Below are positions 33,178 through 41,483 of a stretch of DNA of 56,593 bases, piece after piece. This stretch comes from Candidatus Methanomethylophilaceae archaeon (GTDB taxonomy: Archaea > Thermoplasmatota > Thermoplasmata > Methanomassiliicoccales > Methanomethylophilaceae): NCBI GenBank assembly GCA_944321985.1, contig CALUNK010000136.1, positions 1 to 56,593 on the forward strand, in the 5' to 3' direction. Position 1 is the stretch's first letter; the number at the start of each line of letters is the position of its first letter. Made by a program: the position numbers and the translations under genes. Below the pieces are notes generated by a model that ran no database searches, was not told the origin of the DNA, and was given only the letters and a program-made list of their open reading frames with translations.

Positions 33178-34755
33178 ATGAAGATAACTTATGTTGAACG
33201 TAATGGTAAGCAGTATGCGTATTCTTGCACCTCCACCCGTGTTCCAGGCAAGAAGAATCCCATTTCTAAGATGACATATCTTGGTACATACGATCCGAAA
33301 ACAGGACTTATATCTCCAAAGAAAATCAGACCGGAGGCGTTAGAAGATTCTGTACATGATGGAAGTTTTACGTCATTAGATTATGGTAGTGTAATATTGT
33401 GTTATAGTATTGCTGAAAAATTAGGAGTTGTCGATGCAATTAAAACCACTTTCGGTGAGGATTTTGGAACCATCTTGGCATTGTCTATTGCTTATGCGGC
33501 AAATCCCTCCTCCAGCAGCGATCCTTTCGACGCAGTTCAGGGTTTTTATTTCCTGCCTTTCACAAATACCGTGTCTGTCTCTAAAACGGAAATGCGTAGA
33601 ATTAGTAAGATTATTGGAGAACGTATGTGGAAATACTATCTGGAACTAGGTTGTAAGAAAAAATCATTCCTTTTTGAATGTACGGATTTTAACAGAGAAT
33701 TGGAAAGCACGAGTAATGTAGAAGGATTGAATCTAAACTATTACCCCACATTTTTTATTGTAAACAGCGAGGGGCGTTTTATCATCAACGGATCCGCTAC
33801 TGGTTTGCAAGATCCAGATAGTGCTATAGGGTATGTCTTGGATAGAGGTAAAGAGTTATCAGAACGTATATCTGTAGTTCTTCCATGGGACTCCCGGAGA
33901 AAGTCCATTATCAAATTAATTATGAACAATCGTGACATGGTCGTTCCAATAAATCCATCATTGCCAGTTTTTAGATCAATGTATAGTGCGGATGCATTCG
34001 AGGACTCATATGGTATTCAAGAATGTATTTTTGACGGTCATATGTATCAGGTCATATCGTCAGTAGTGGGCCTTATATCATCGGGGGGAGGTTGGATTTT
34101 GATTGATAAAAAAGATTCGAGATTCGACGATAGAAATTACACGCTTAATGTTTACATATGGCGTGATGAAACTGAGGGCCTAAATGTTCTAGACACTGTG
34201 AGAAAGTTTTTCAAATTAAGATGTGAGGAGATGAAGAACATGACTCAGAGGCAAATCGAAGATGTTATCAATCCGAACTCATGGGAGTCGCAGTTCGTTG
34301 ATTTTAGTAAAGATGCATATGGTGAATATAATTGCTCAATAAAAACAGAACAAACCAGATATATTAGTTCAAACGCAGGATTGCATGCTTTCATAACGAC
34401 GACTTGTAGTTGGTACGAGTGTATGTCTGCAATCAAGCTATATAATAGACTTAATAAGTATATGAGATCCCTAACTGACCTATACAGCGGTCATTCGAGG
34501 TATAAGATTTCTTTTGATTCAAGATATATGCAGTATTTTATTCGTTGTATTTCTATAGATATCAGAATGGAGATCGAACGTGTGTTGGATATCAAAGAAT
34601 CTGAAATGACAGCAGATGACGTGTTTAGGATCGCTTCATCATATCGTACTGTTATTTCTGGAGAAACCACATATATTAGTTCTATGAGCCGTAAAACAAA
34701 GATGTTATTTGATTTGTTTGATGTATACACCGTCTCGACCTTGTCGAATGATTAA
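33178..34755 (+). CDS. IS1634/IS4-family transposase-like protein, probably degenerate
   Basis: ATG 33178 has AGGTGA just upstream (GTG 33169 is an alternative). The N-terminus (MKITYVERNGKQYAYSCTST and KMTYLGTYDPKTG) and the LDYGSVILCYSIAEKLGVVD segment match the start of IS1634-type transposases. The middle FLFECTDFN and VVLPWDSRRKSIIKLI stand where the first two catalytic Asp residues are expected, and the C-terminal helix ERVLDIKESEMTADDVFRIA is typical. I cannot find a convincing third catalytic acidic motif (Y-x-x-R-x-x-IE). No terminal inverted repeats are seen. It sits inside the RiPP-like cluster in the same direction, so it may be an inserted remnant or a recruited protein. Confidence 0.5.
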   Translation: MKITYVERNGKQYAYSCTSTRVPGKKNPISKMTYLGTYDPKTGLISPKKIRPEALEDSVHDGSFTSLDYGSVILCYSIAEKLGVVDAIKTTFGEDFGTILALSIAYAANPSSSSDPFDAVQGFYFLPFTNTVSVSKTEMRRISKIIGERMWKYYLELGCKKKSFLFECTDFNRELESTSNVEGLNLNYYPTFFIVNSEGRFIINGSATGLQDPDSAIGYVLDRGKELSERISVVLPWDSRRKSIIKLIMNNRDMVVPINPSLPVFRSMYSADAFEDSYGIQECIFDGHMYQVISSVVGLISSGGGWILIDKKDSRFDDRNYTLNVYIWRDETEGLNVLDTVRKFFKLRCEEMKNMTQRQIEDVINPNSWESQFVDFSKDAYGEYNCSIKTEQTRYISSNAGLHAFITTTCSWYECMSAIKLYNRLNKYMRSLTDLYSGHSRYKISFDSRYMQYFIRCISIDIRMEIERVLDIKESEMTADDVFRIASSYRTVISGETTYISSMSRKTKMLFDLFDVYTVSTLSND

Positions 34756-34843
34756 ATCAACAGAAGCGTATTCGTAATCGAGGGCTATCTAGATTTGTGG
34801 TGATATAACAATTTATATTTACTTTAGTTTGTTTTAATATTCT

Positions 34844-35050
34844 ATGGTTGAAGAGTATATCGCTCCAAGGATAGAAACAGAGTCGTCATCTTCTAACTTC
34901 TCAGTCATAATCGCACCGTTAATTGTGGGAAGTACAACCAATAATTTACGGCAAAAACAAGAGCTTGCTAATGATTATTCTTTATTAAAGTTTACAACAG
35001 AAGTTTTGTCGGTGACCAAATGTCAGAATGCTCATCACACAAAATATTGA
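34844..35050 (+). CDS. Candidate RiPP precursor peptide
   Basis: A 68-residue peptide begins MVEEYIAPRIETESSSSNFS. The Y-x-A-P-x-I stretch at residues 5-10 resembles the YxxP-type leader motif bound by PqqD-like RRE domains in lasso-peptide and related precursors. It is followed by a Ser-rich hinge, a hydrophobic VIIAPLIVGSTTNN segment, and a C-terminus ending in C-Q-N-A-H-H-T-K-Y. The gene directly precedes and overlaps by 31 bases the RRE gene, with a TATA-like sequence (TTTATATTTA) about 30 bases upstream. The boundary between leader and core is unknown, and so is the modification. Confidence 0.55.
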   Translation: MVEEYIAPRIETESSSSNFSVIIAPLIVGSTTNNLRQKQELANDYSLLKFTTEVLSVTKCQNAHHTKY

Positions 35051-35346
35051 AAAATGTGCTTTATGGTTGTGTTGCATCTTTACCGGAAAACATAAGCGGT
35101 TGGTACGAAGATGGTGAACTAGTAGTTGTTACGACGATCTTCAATAAAGATGATAAATTTAGTTTTAATAAAACAGCCATTTTCATTTATGAATTACTTG
35201 CCGGGAGAGAGCATGTGGAGGTGGATGTTTTAATTACTGAAGTTGCCACTCATTATCACTTGTCAAATCTAAAATTAATACGTGAAGATGTTTACACATA
35301 TATTCGTGAATTATGGTCTTTGGCTTTGATAAAGTGGGTTGGATAG
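35020..35346 (+). CDS. PqqD-like RRE protein (RiPP recognition element), followed by in-frame amber
   Basis: ATG 35020 has GGTGA five bases upstream. The 108-residue product fits the PqqD fold: a strand LVVVTTIFNKDDKFS, then NKTAIFIYELLAGREHVEVD, TEVATHYHLSNLK and REDVYTYIRELWSLALIKWV, the family pattern 'N-x-T-A-x-x-I-x-E-L-L-x-G...V-x-x-D-V-x-x-F-x-x-x-L-x-x-x-G-L-I-x-W'. The last codon is TAG at 35344. The same frame stays open to 35443 and, past a second TAG, to 35799, so read-through would yield a 259-residue RRE-GNAT protein. The RRE would bind the leader of the upstream precursor candidate. Confidence 0.7.
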   Translation: MSECSSHKILKNVLYGCVASLPENISGWYEDGELVVVTTIFNKDDKFSFNKTAIFIYELLAGREHVEVDVLITEVATHYHLSNLKLIREDVYTYIRELWSLALIKWVG

Positions 35347-35364
35347 AATCCATTATGCGACATT

Positions 35365-35799
35365 TTGCTCGAATCAGACATATTTACGATACGTCGTGCC
35401 ACTCACGATGATGCAAATGCTATTACAATATTTTTATCAAATTAGGATGTATGCACAGATCCATCTGTACAGATTGGTTTGACCGAATCTGAGATTATTA
35501 AATATTCTAGAGATGATACAATAAATATATTTCTGATGGAATGTAATAGAACATTAGCTGCATTGGTCATCATAAACAAATCAAAATATGGGGAGGTTTT
35601 ATTGTCCGGGGGATCATGTACAAACGTTAAATTAATAATGGATTGTCTTAGGAGGAGTGGATTTTATATTGCTTTTATAACCAGAGTCGCATTGGATGAT
35701 TGGTGTACAAGTAAATATTATAGGGAGGTTGGAATGGATTTTTGTGGCACTCTTGAAAAAGAGTTAAAAAGCGGAGATGTAAATATTTATATTTATTGA
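35365..35799 (+). CDS. GNAT-like acetyltransferase domain with an in-frame amber codon
   Basis: In the same frame as the RRE gene, residues read ESDIFTIRRATHDDANAITI, the first strand and helix of GNAT acetyltransferases. Then TAG at 35443-35445 is followed by DVCTDPSVQIGLTESEIIKY, LMECNRTLAALVIINKSKYG and later DDWCTSKYYREVGMDF, resembling the 'Y-x-x-x-GF' end of a GNAT domain. The only standard start near the beginning is TTG 35365. The usual coenzyme-A loop (Q-x-x-G-x-G) is not seen, so activity is uncertain. Its amber codon interrupts a region that continues naturally on both sides, which suggests pyrrolysine or a recent nonsense mutation. Confidence 0.5.
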
Positions 35800-36181
35800 A
35801 TTTGACAACTTTAAACAATTCGAATATCGTTACTTATTACCTCTCCATCACACATACAATAGACAGGGACTCCAGCGCAGTCACCAACACATTCTATTGC
35901 GAGCCGGTGCTCTCATAAATGCAAGTATGGAAACGATGAGTACTCCCATCACTGCATAGACAACTACCCAGTCACTTTTGACTGTAGGAAGAACATTCTG
36001 CACTGGAATTCGGAGACATTCGAGGTAGCACTTAATCCACACCTGTACAGTGGGCTGCGATACCTGGTGAACAAACAGGGGAGAAACCCCATTATTATAA
36101 TCGATAGGGAGGATTCGATCTATGCAGTCCTCCCAATAATACATCGATGAAAGATAAGAGATGTCGGGGTGATGCTCTCTC
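35800..36181. other. Stretch without a supported gene
   Basis: A leftward frame (36222-35881) could encode a peptide ending in one membrane helix (DWVVVYAVMGVLIVSILAFM). It resembles the tail of a surface protein. I see no start, ribosome site or upstream domain that would make it a gene. It may be a remnant of a lost surface protein. Confidence 0.35.
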
Positions 36182-36705
36182 ATGGAGAAGAAGATGGCGA
36201 TGGCGACTGTCATCGCGCTCATAGCGATTGTAATGGCGGGTAGATCCTACTACTATCTGGGGAATCACGACACAAGGGATCATGTCGCCGATGATGAACC
36301 AAGATTGAGCATAGGAGATGTCAGAATAGGGATACGATTGGGGTGGTCTGCTCATTCCCAGGAACGTCGAATGATACTGTGTACGCGAAGGTAACAGTCT
36401 CCGCATATGAGGGTGACAACTATGTGGTTTCCGAGATAGCCGATGGAGATGCTCGTGTGATGACAGTGTCCAAGGAGGATTTCACATTGGAGTATCCGGA
36501 GGAGGATATGTACTTCTTCGGCCAAGACACGATGATGACTGCATTCGGAAAGATCGAATGCGAGGTGTACTCGATCGACCATCAGGGAAGCCAGATGAGA
36601 GTCTGGTATCATGACGGCATAGGAATGAAGGTCGACACGACCATCGACGGGGTAAGGACCGTCATGGTGAGGGTCAGCGTATCCTTCGTGACGAGTGCTG
36701 CGTGA
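36182..36705 (+). pseudogene. Frameshifted exported protein gene
   Basis: The first frame starts MEKKMAMATVIALIAIVMAG, an export helix, and continues DEPRLSIGDVRIGIRL. At a run of four G near 36340 the reading moves one base to VVCSFPGTSNDTVYAKVTVS and then to CEVYSIDHQGSQMRVWYHDG, ending at TGA 36705. Joined, they would make a protein of about 174 residues with a signal/anchor and a small extracytoplasmic domain. It is in the AT-rich accessory region. The homopolymer makes an error in the sequence possible. Family unknown. Confidence 0.5.
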
Positions 36706-37091
36706 TGCCATTCTGGACAAACCCTGTCGGGCGGTATGTTCCGCTCGACAGGAATATTTATGATATGCGTGGGAAGATGGAATTTGTTCATAAGCATAAC
36801 ATCAAGTGATGAAGATGAAACATCCACATTGAACGTTAGGATAAATCCATATGGGAACTATTCAAACATAATGTATGAACAGGGAGATTCAATACATACG
36901 ACTTCGGGTCAAAAACCCTAAACAATAAAATTTCTGAAAAACTGGAAAGAAAACTGAATAGGAACAAGTAATCATCGAGAAAATAATCCTCATCCACCAC
37001 ATCAGATGCGGTCGTATAATCCCTCATACCCACGGTATGTTTACTGCGGCAGATACATGAATCCCTGTAGTGTTATTCTAACATCAGATAT
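36706..37091. other. AT-rich stretch without a supported gene
   Basis: Short frames such as 36736-36921 lack a ribosome site and recognisable motifs. Nothing else is seen apart from general AT-richness before the SIR2-like gene. Confidence 0.4.
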
Positions 37092-38420
37092 GTGGGACAG
37101 AAAACCACAGTTATATCTGTAGAAAGTAATACGATGCCAGTGCTGAGAAGCCTGTATGTAAGGAATGCTACAGGTCACATAAGAATCTCGTGTATGTCAA
37201 GTGCAGCATCATGCAGGCCGTCAGATGATGAAAATCGTGTGGCTGCAGCTAAATATAATGCCCGATCCTATTTTGAAACCATGGTTCGTTGCACTGTGAT
37301 TCTGGGAGCAGGTGCTGTGTATGAGGCAAGTGGCGAGATGAACGATGGAAAATCTGTGAGTACAGAATCCATAACCTGTTCCCTTTATACTCAGTATGGC
37401 GATCCAATAGAATCAGAAGAATGTATCACATTGAGAAGGATTGTGGAATCCAACGGGGGTCCAGGCAACTTCAATTTTGAGGACGTCTACGAATTGCTCA
37501 TGGAGATCAGGGATTATGTCATGGGCATCTCTGAAGATCAAGATGGTTCCATGAGAAAAACCATGGAAACCTGTGGATTGAAGAAAGATGCCACTGTCGG
37601 TTATATAAATAGTCTGATTGACCGCCTCCTTCTAAGAGTCTTGCTTTCCATAACACCATATGATGGGAAGGAACCTCCTGCATGGTTCTCTGGTTTCTTC
37701 TCCAGATTGGAATCATTGAACGATGACGCGATTTCGTTTGATTTTTGCGTGCTCAATTATGACACCTGGGTGGAAAAATCTCTCAATCGGTATAATGACG
37801 GGTTCGTCAGAGCTAAACTTGATTCTGGAGATCCTGATGAATATTCCATTTTCAAGAAATCAATGATCGCATCTTCTGATGATTCTAATAGGCTGTGTCA
37901 TCCTCATGGATGTGTGAATTACGGCGGACCTCTTAATGGAAAACCCCATGGAGATGCGGAAATTTGCCTGTGGAATCATTGTATTTCGGTATCAAGGAAT
38001 GGAATGCAGTATTCGGAAGGGGATAGTAGCAAACCTGTGCTGTCACCGATAGTAACCGGAAAAAGGAAAAAGAGGAACTTCTACTACGAACCTTTCAAAA
38101 CGTATTTAGATTTGATAGAGGGCCCAATGGCATCCAATGAGATCGTATTGATCATTGGATATGGTTTCGGAGATCCACACATCAATGAGATCATAAGAAA
38201 ATACAAGAAAGGTTCTGGAAAACACCTAATCGTAATTTCGCCGTTCTCAGAAAAGACCAAGGAAGATATCAGAACTGTGTGCGAATATGATGTCGAACAA
38301 AAAGAGGGAGCGTGGATGTCGGATGATGCTTATGCAGTATGGTTTATGTCCGGATTTAAAGAGATGACTATGAACGATGATGTCATAGAAACTATAAGGG
38401 ATATGGCAAAGCAACATTGA
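37092..38420 (+). CDS. SIR2-like NAD-binding protein
   Basis: Key SIR2-type motifs appear in order: CTVILGAGAVYEASG (the glycine-rich NAD site), DFCVLNYDTWVEKSL (the 'T/L-NYD-x-x-E' motif), RLCHPHGCVNYGG (the active-site His region) and EIVLIIGYGFGDPHINEII, the 'GYS/GF-x-D-x-x-I' end. Such SIR2-like proteins lack the histone deacetylase zinc module and act as NAD-consuming defense effectors (Thoeris ThsA, DSR, SIR2-HerA). GTG 37092 is the earliest start; ATG 37281, seven codons before the glycine-rich motif, is a strong alternative. No ThsB or HerA partner is directly adjacent; a TIR gene lies 1 kb downstream. Confidence 0.7.
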   Translation: MGQKTTVISVESNTMPVLRSLYVRNATGHIRISCMSSAASCRPSDDENRVAAAKYNARSYFETMVRCTVILGAGAVYEASGEMNDGKSVSTESITCSLYTQYGDPIESEECITLRRIVESNGGPGNFNFEDVYELLMEIRDYVMGISEDQDGSMRKTMETCGLKKDATVGYINSLIDRLLLRVLLSITPYDGKEPPAWFSGFFSRLESLNDDAISFDFCVLNYDTWVEKSLNRYNDGFVRAKLDSGDPDEYSIFKKSMIASSDDSNRLCHPHGCVNYGGPLNGKPHGDAEICLWNHCISVSRNGMQYSEGDSSKPVLSPIVTGKRKKRNFYYEPFKTYLDLIEGPMASNEIVLIIGYGFGDPHINEIIRKYKKGSGKHLIVISPFSEKTKEDIRTVCEYDVEQKEGAWMSDDAYAVWFMSGFKEMTMNDDVIETIRDMAKQH

Positions 38421-38731
38421 ATCCGGATACTGTTGGATTTAATCTTCATTAAATGAGAATTAATGGAAAAATAGTCTGCATGATCTGTTATCTCGAATAC
38501 AAGAATAAGCTGGACAAAAATGAATTATGAAAAATTCAATTTTGGACTATAGTTTTGCTTTTATTGAAGACTTTCCTAAATTATCTGTACGATTCGTAAG
38601 CATGCAATACGTTGAATATGACTCGTTCCCGGAATCAGCCAGATACCGTATCGATAAGCATTTGACATAGCAAATACAAACAAAATGCATGATTGCAAGA
38701 ATATAAGAAGGGATCTGTCGGCTCGGTTTGA
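38421..38731. other. Stretch without a supported gene
   Basis: AT-rich sequence between two convergent genes. No frame with protein character, hairpin or RNA gene is seen. Confidence 0.4.
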
Positions 38732-39196
38732 TTACAGGTATCGCCTCCTGAAAGCTCTCATGAATCCGAAGTCGGTGGGTCCGTTCATCTTGGGCGGCCA
38801 TCCATTATGGATCGCCGATTGATCGGAATTCTTCAGGAAGATGTTCGCATCGGGTGCGTGGGAACCTATTCTGGCTATGCCCTTCATGCAGGCGGACTTG
38901 TCCGCATACGCCTGGGACACGGCTGTGATCTCACCGTTCGAAGCCTTGAGCCTGAACCTCGGCTTGCCGCCTACATCGAGGTAAACCTCGTACTTTGGAT
39001 GCCTTAGGACCTCGCAGCCTTCCACCGTCTGGTCCTCGACCGGTGCGGCGCAGTTTGTGCGGACGCTCTCGATTCCGATCTTCGCGTTGGCGACGGATGC
39101 GTACGTCTGGGAGCTGCTGATCACGCGGTTGTTGTTGGCGATTAGGTTGAACATGTACCTTCCGTCGGACGTTTGCTTGACTGAGAACCTTCCCAT
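38732..39196 (-). CDS. DUF1508 (YegP-like) protein with altered C-terminus
   Basis: ATG 39196 has GGTGA seven bases upstream. Two DUF1508 repeats are visible: GRFSVKQTSDGRYMFNLIAN followed by NNRVISSSQTYASVANAKIG, and YEVYLDVGGKPRFRLKASNG followed by TAVSQAYADKSACMKGIARI. The family forms small beta proteins of unknown function, often induced by stress. A close paralog lies at 49152-49532 on the other strand. After the shared APDA, this copy has a longer unrelated tail (NIFLKNSDQSAIHNGW...), so its end may be shifted by an indel or rearrangement. Confidence 0.78.
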   Translation of the reverse strand: MGRFSVKQTSDGRYMFNLIANNNRVISSSQTYASVANAKIGIESVRTNCAAPVEDQTVEGCEVLRHPKYEVYLDVGGKPRFRLKASNGEITAVSQAYADKSACMKGIARIGSHAPDANIFLKNSDQSAIHNGWPPKMNGPTDFGFMRAFRRRYL

Positions 39197-39393
39197 TTGC
39201 ATTCACCGCGTGTGTATTGAGCCATGATTTAAACTTTGAATTTTCATGACATTTCAGTACAAATGATGTAGGTCTGTTGGAATCCGAAATTAAATTAATC
39301 AAATCATCGTCCAAAAGTGATTGAAGTCCCTCATTGATTGTATGTCTTCCAAACAATCAGTAATTTCAAAAACCCGCATGAATATGATCCTGT

Positions 39394-40029
39394 GTGTCGC
39401 ATAACTGTTTCATATCGTTCAAAAAAGAAGATGAGTACTATTGCAAGAAGATTGCTGAACTATTAAAAATCGAATCGATGTCCGGAAAATATCTGGATGA
39501 ATGGATCGACTCCGAGGATCTTGATTATGTCATGCAGAGGATCAGAAAAGAATACATGAAGGGATCCAGCGTGACTCTTTATCTCATTGGTAAACACTCG
39601 TCTGAAAATGAAGGACTGGATGAATTCGGTCGTTCAAAACAGAGTTTCATGATCAGAGAACTGCAAGCCACATTGTTCGATAGAAAAGGAAACAGTTTGA
39701 GCGGTCTCATCGGAATTGTGTTACCTGAGATGGAATCCGAGATATTCGGCGATTCATACCGCTGTGAGACGTGCGGAAAGGAGATCAGCATTGTTCGCAT
39801 CAATGATGAAACCGTTTTAAGGGAGTTCTCACAGAACTATTTGTTGGAGAAAGGTGATTGCGATCATTATCCTGAAGATGGCAGATTCTGCGTTTTGGTA
39901 AAATATTCTGATTTTATTTACAACCCCCAAAAGTATATAGATCAGGCATTCGACAAAACGAAATCCAAAATTGCCGAGAAGGTTCATTACAGGGACATCT
40001 CACACAAGGGTCTGAAATCATACAAGTGA
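39394..40029 (+). CDS. thsB: TIR-domain protein, ThsB-like (DUF1863)
   Basis: The 211-residue protein starts with GTG 39394, reading (M)SHNCFISFKKEDEYYCKKI. This is the 'F-I-S-x-K-x-D' start of MTH538/ThsB-type TIR domains. A loop with DEWIDSEDLDYVMQRIRKEY, a strand GSSVTLYLIGKHSSEN, the region KQSFMIRELQATLFD containing the Glu of the 'W-x-x-E-I' motif, and LSGLIGIVLPEM follow, as in the family. TIR proteins of Thoeris sense infection and make an NAD-derived signal. The next gene overlaps by 4 bases (GTGA) and encodes a membrane-anchored macro domain, the expected signal receptor in type II Thoeris. A cysteine pair insertion (CETCGKE) may form a zinc knuckle. Confidence 0.78.
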   Translation: MSHNCFISFKKEDEYYCKKIAELLKIESMSGKYLDEWIDSEDLDYVMQRIRKEYMKGSSVTLYLIGKHSSENEGLDEFGRSKQSFMIRELQATLFDRKGNSLSGLIGIVLPEMESEIFGDSYRCETCGKEISIVRINDETVLREFSQNYLLEKGDCDHYPEDGRFCVLVKYSDFIYNPQKYIDQAFDKTKSKIAEKVHYRDISHKGLKSYK

Positions 40030-40778
40030 TTGGAATGTACCTGGTGTTTCGTAGTCTGTCCGTCATATCGTTAGCACTGGCAATGCTTACTGCAGCACTA
40101 CCCAGATATTCCATTTATTTTGTTGTCGCAATCATCGTTATCATTCTGTTACTATGTCTTGTTGAATGGTTTGTTCCAAAGACGATAAAGATCAACGGTG
40201 AAAAGACAAATATAGTTCTGGAATACGGCGATCTGCTGAAAAAGACGGATGGAATCATAGTCATACCTGTAGATAGGAACTACAATACGACCGTAGACGA
40301 CATCATCATATCCGGTAATACTCTGCATGGAAAATTCATCAACAATATTGTCAGAAACAAGGATGCATTTGTCAGTGAACTCTCATCGGCACTGGAATCT
40401 GAACCCGATGAGAAGGGAGCGTTCGAAACACAACAGCCAGGACACGTTGTTCCCGTAACAATACAGGGTTGCACCTATTATCTGTTGGCTTTATCGAAAC
40501 TTGATCAGAACAACAAAGCTCATTGCACGCCGGAAGAATACGCAAAAGCCATTGAAACCCTAATGGGATACATAGATACGAACTTCAATGGTAGGAAAAT
40601 ATACATGCCATTGATTGGTGGCGGGTTGTCTGACGTTTTTGGTTCGATAAATGATACAGAGTCTCTTCAGATTCTGGTTTCTTTGATAAAATTGAGTCAA
40701 CATGCCAGAATAGATGAGATCCATATCGTCATCTACAAACACTCGAAACATCACGCCTTGATTCAAATGGTGAATTGA
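40026..40778 (+). CDS. Membrane-anchored macro-domain effector (type II Thoeris-like)
   Basis: Two membrane helices (LSVISLALAMLTAALPR and YFVVAIIVIILLLCLVEWFV) precede a macro-like domain. The latter has KTNIVLEYGDLLKKTDGIIV, then NTLHGKFINNIVRNKDAFV, GHVVPVTIQGCTYYLLAL and PLIGGGLSDVFGSIND with the G-G-G loop of ADP-ribose binding. In type II Thoeris a two-helix macro protein binds the TIR-made ADPR derivative and disrupts the membrane. GTG 40026 overlaps the TIR stop (GTGA); ATG 40035 is also possible. The pair is cotranscribed. The assignment is by architecture and motif; the archaeal occurrence is notable. Confidence 0.78.
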   Translation: MIGMYLVFRSLSVISLALAMLTAALPRYSIYFVVAIIVIILLLCLVEWFVPKTIKINGEKTNIVLEYGDLLKKTDGIIVIPVDRNYNTTVDDIIISGNTLHGKFINNIVRNKDAFVSELSSALESEPDEKGAFETQQPGHVVPVTIQGCTYYLLALSKLDQNNKAHCTPEEYAKAIETLMGYIDTNFNGRKIYMPLIGGGLSDVFGSINDTESLQILVSLIKLSQHARIDEIHIVIYKHSKHHALIQMVN

Positions 40779-41046
40779 ACAGATACAAAATCTTTCACTT
40801 AACAATTGCTGTATCGCTCTTTGAATTCTTTCTTATTTTACTAATGGGAAAAACGATAATACTGAAAAATACGTAATCCGATAAACCTTTTAAAATTACA
40901 AACACAACTGATTACCTTTTTTTTGCCTCCGGACAACCCCTCGTGCACTGTCGCCTGCGACATATCGCCCTTTCCGATTCCATCGTAAAGTGACGTAAGC
41001 CGCAGGCGCCCGGCCGTTCCCTCGGGGTTTCCCCGGGAGGCGGCAA

Positions 41047-41370
41047 ATGCCTGTGAAGAAGACCACGAAGAAAGATAATGAGACGAAGAAGGAGAACATC
41101 AACAGACATCCGGACGTCATCAGACTGAAGAACGAGCATATCAGGGAACTGAACAGATTCCTGGCGGAGAACAGATTCTACGCCTTCGAAGGTGGAGAGA
41201 AGTTCGATGAAGGGATGAGGAAACTCGGACTTGAACCGACGGACACAGACAAGATCGTCGATGTCGGCGGCGGAGCGATGAGACGTGACAAGGTCCCGGA
41301 ACTGAAGGCCCTGATCGAGAAACAGGGGAAGGAGCTGCGGGAGATGAAGAAGGCCCTCAGGGGATCCTGA
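41047..41370 (+). CDS. Hypothetical small charged protein
   Basis: ATG 41047 follows GGGAGGCGGCAA, a good ribosome site. The 107-residue protein is Lys/Glu-rich and helical: MPVKKTTKKDNETKKENINR, then LKNEHIRELNRFLAENRFYA and KALIEKQGKELREMKKALRG. This suggests a coiled segment. Base composition is GC-rich unlike the island genes around it. A hairpin terminator follows at once. No family is recognised. Confidence 0.62.
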   Translation: MPVKKTTKKDNETKKENINRHPDVIRLKNEHIRELNRFLAENRFYAFEGGEKFDEGMRKLGLEPTDTDKIVDVGGGAMRRDKVPELKALIEKQGKELREMKKALRGS

Positions 41371-41375
41371 GGGCA

Positions 41376-41397
41376 AGGGGCGGAACGCCCCTCTTTT
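41376..41397 (+). terminator. Hairpin terminator
   Basis: A seven-base-pair stem, AGGGGCG-GAA-CGCCCCT (41376-41392), is followed by CTTTT, five bases after the stop of the small charged protein gene. Confidence 0.72.
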
Positions 41398-41483
41398 ACA
41401 AAGTGTCCTGGTACAACTCGAAGAAATCTCAGCCAATGGTCGATGGCAATATAATCACATAATGTATCAGTGATTTGAACCTT

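Noticed and set aside
35881-36222. Leftward small membrane protein gene
   Set aside because: Only a C-terminal hydrophobic helix is visible; there is no plausible start signal, and the rest lacks coding character.
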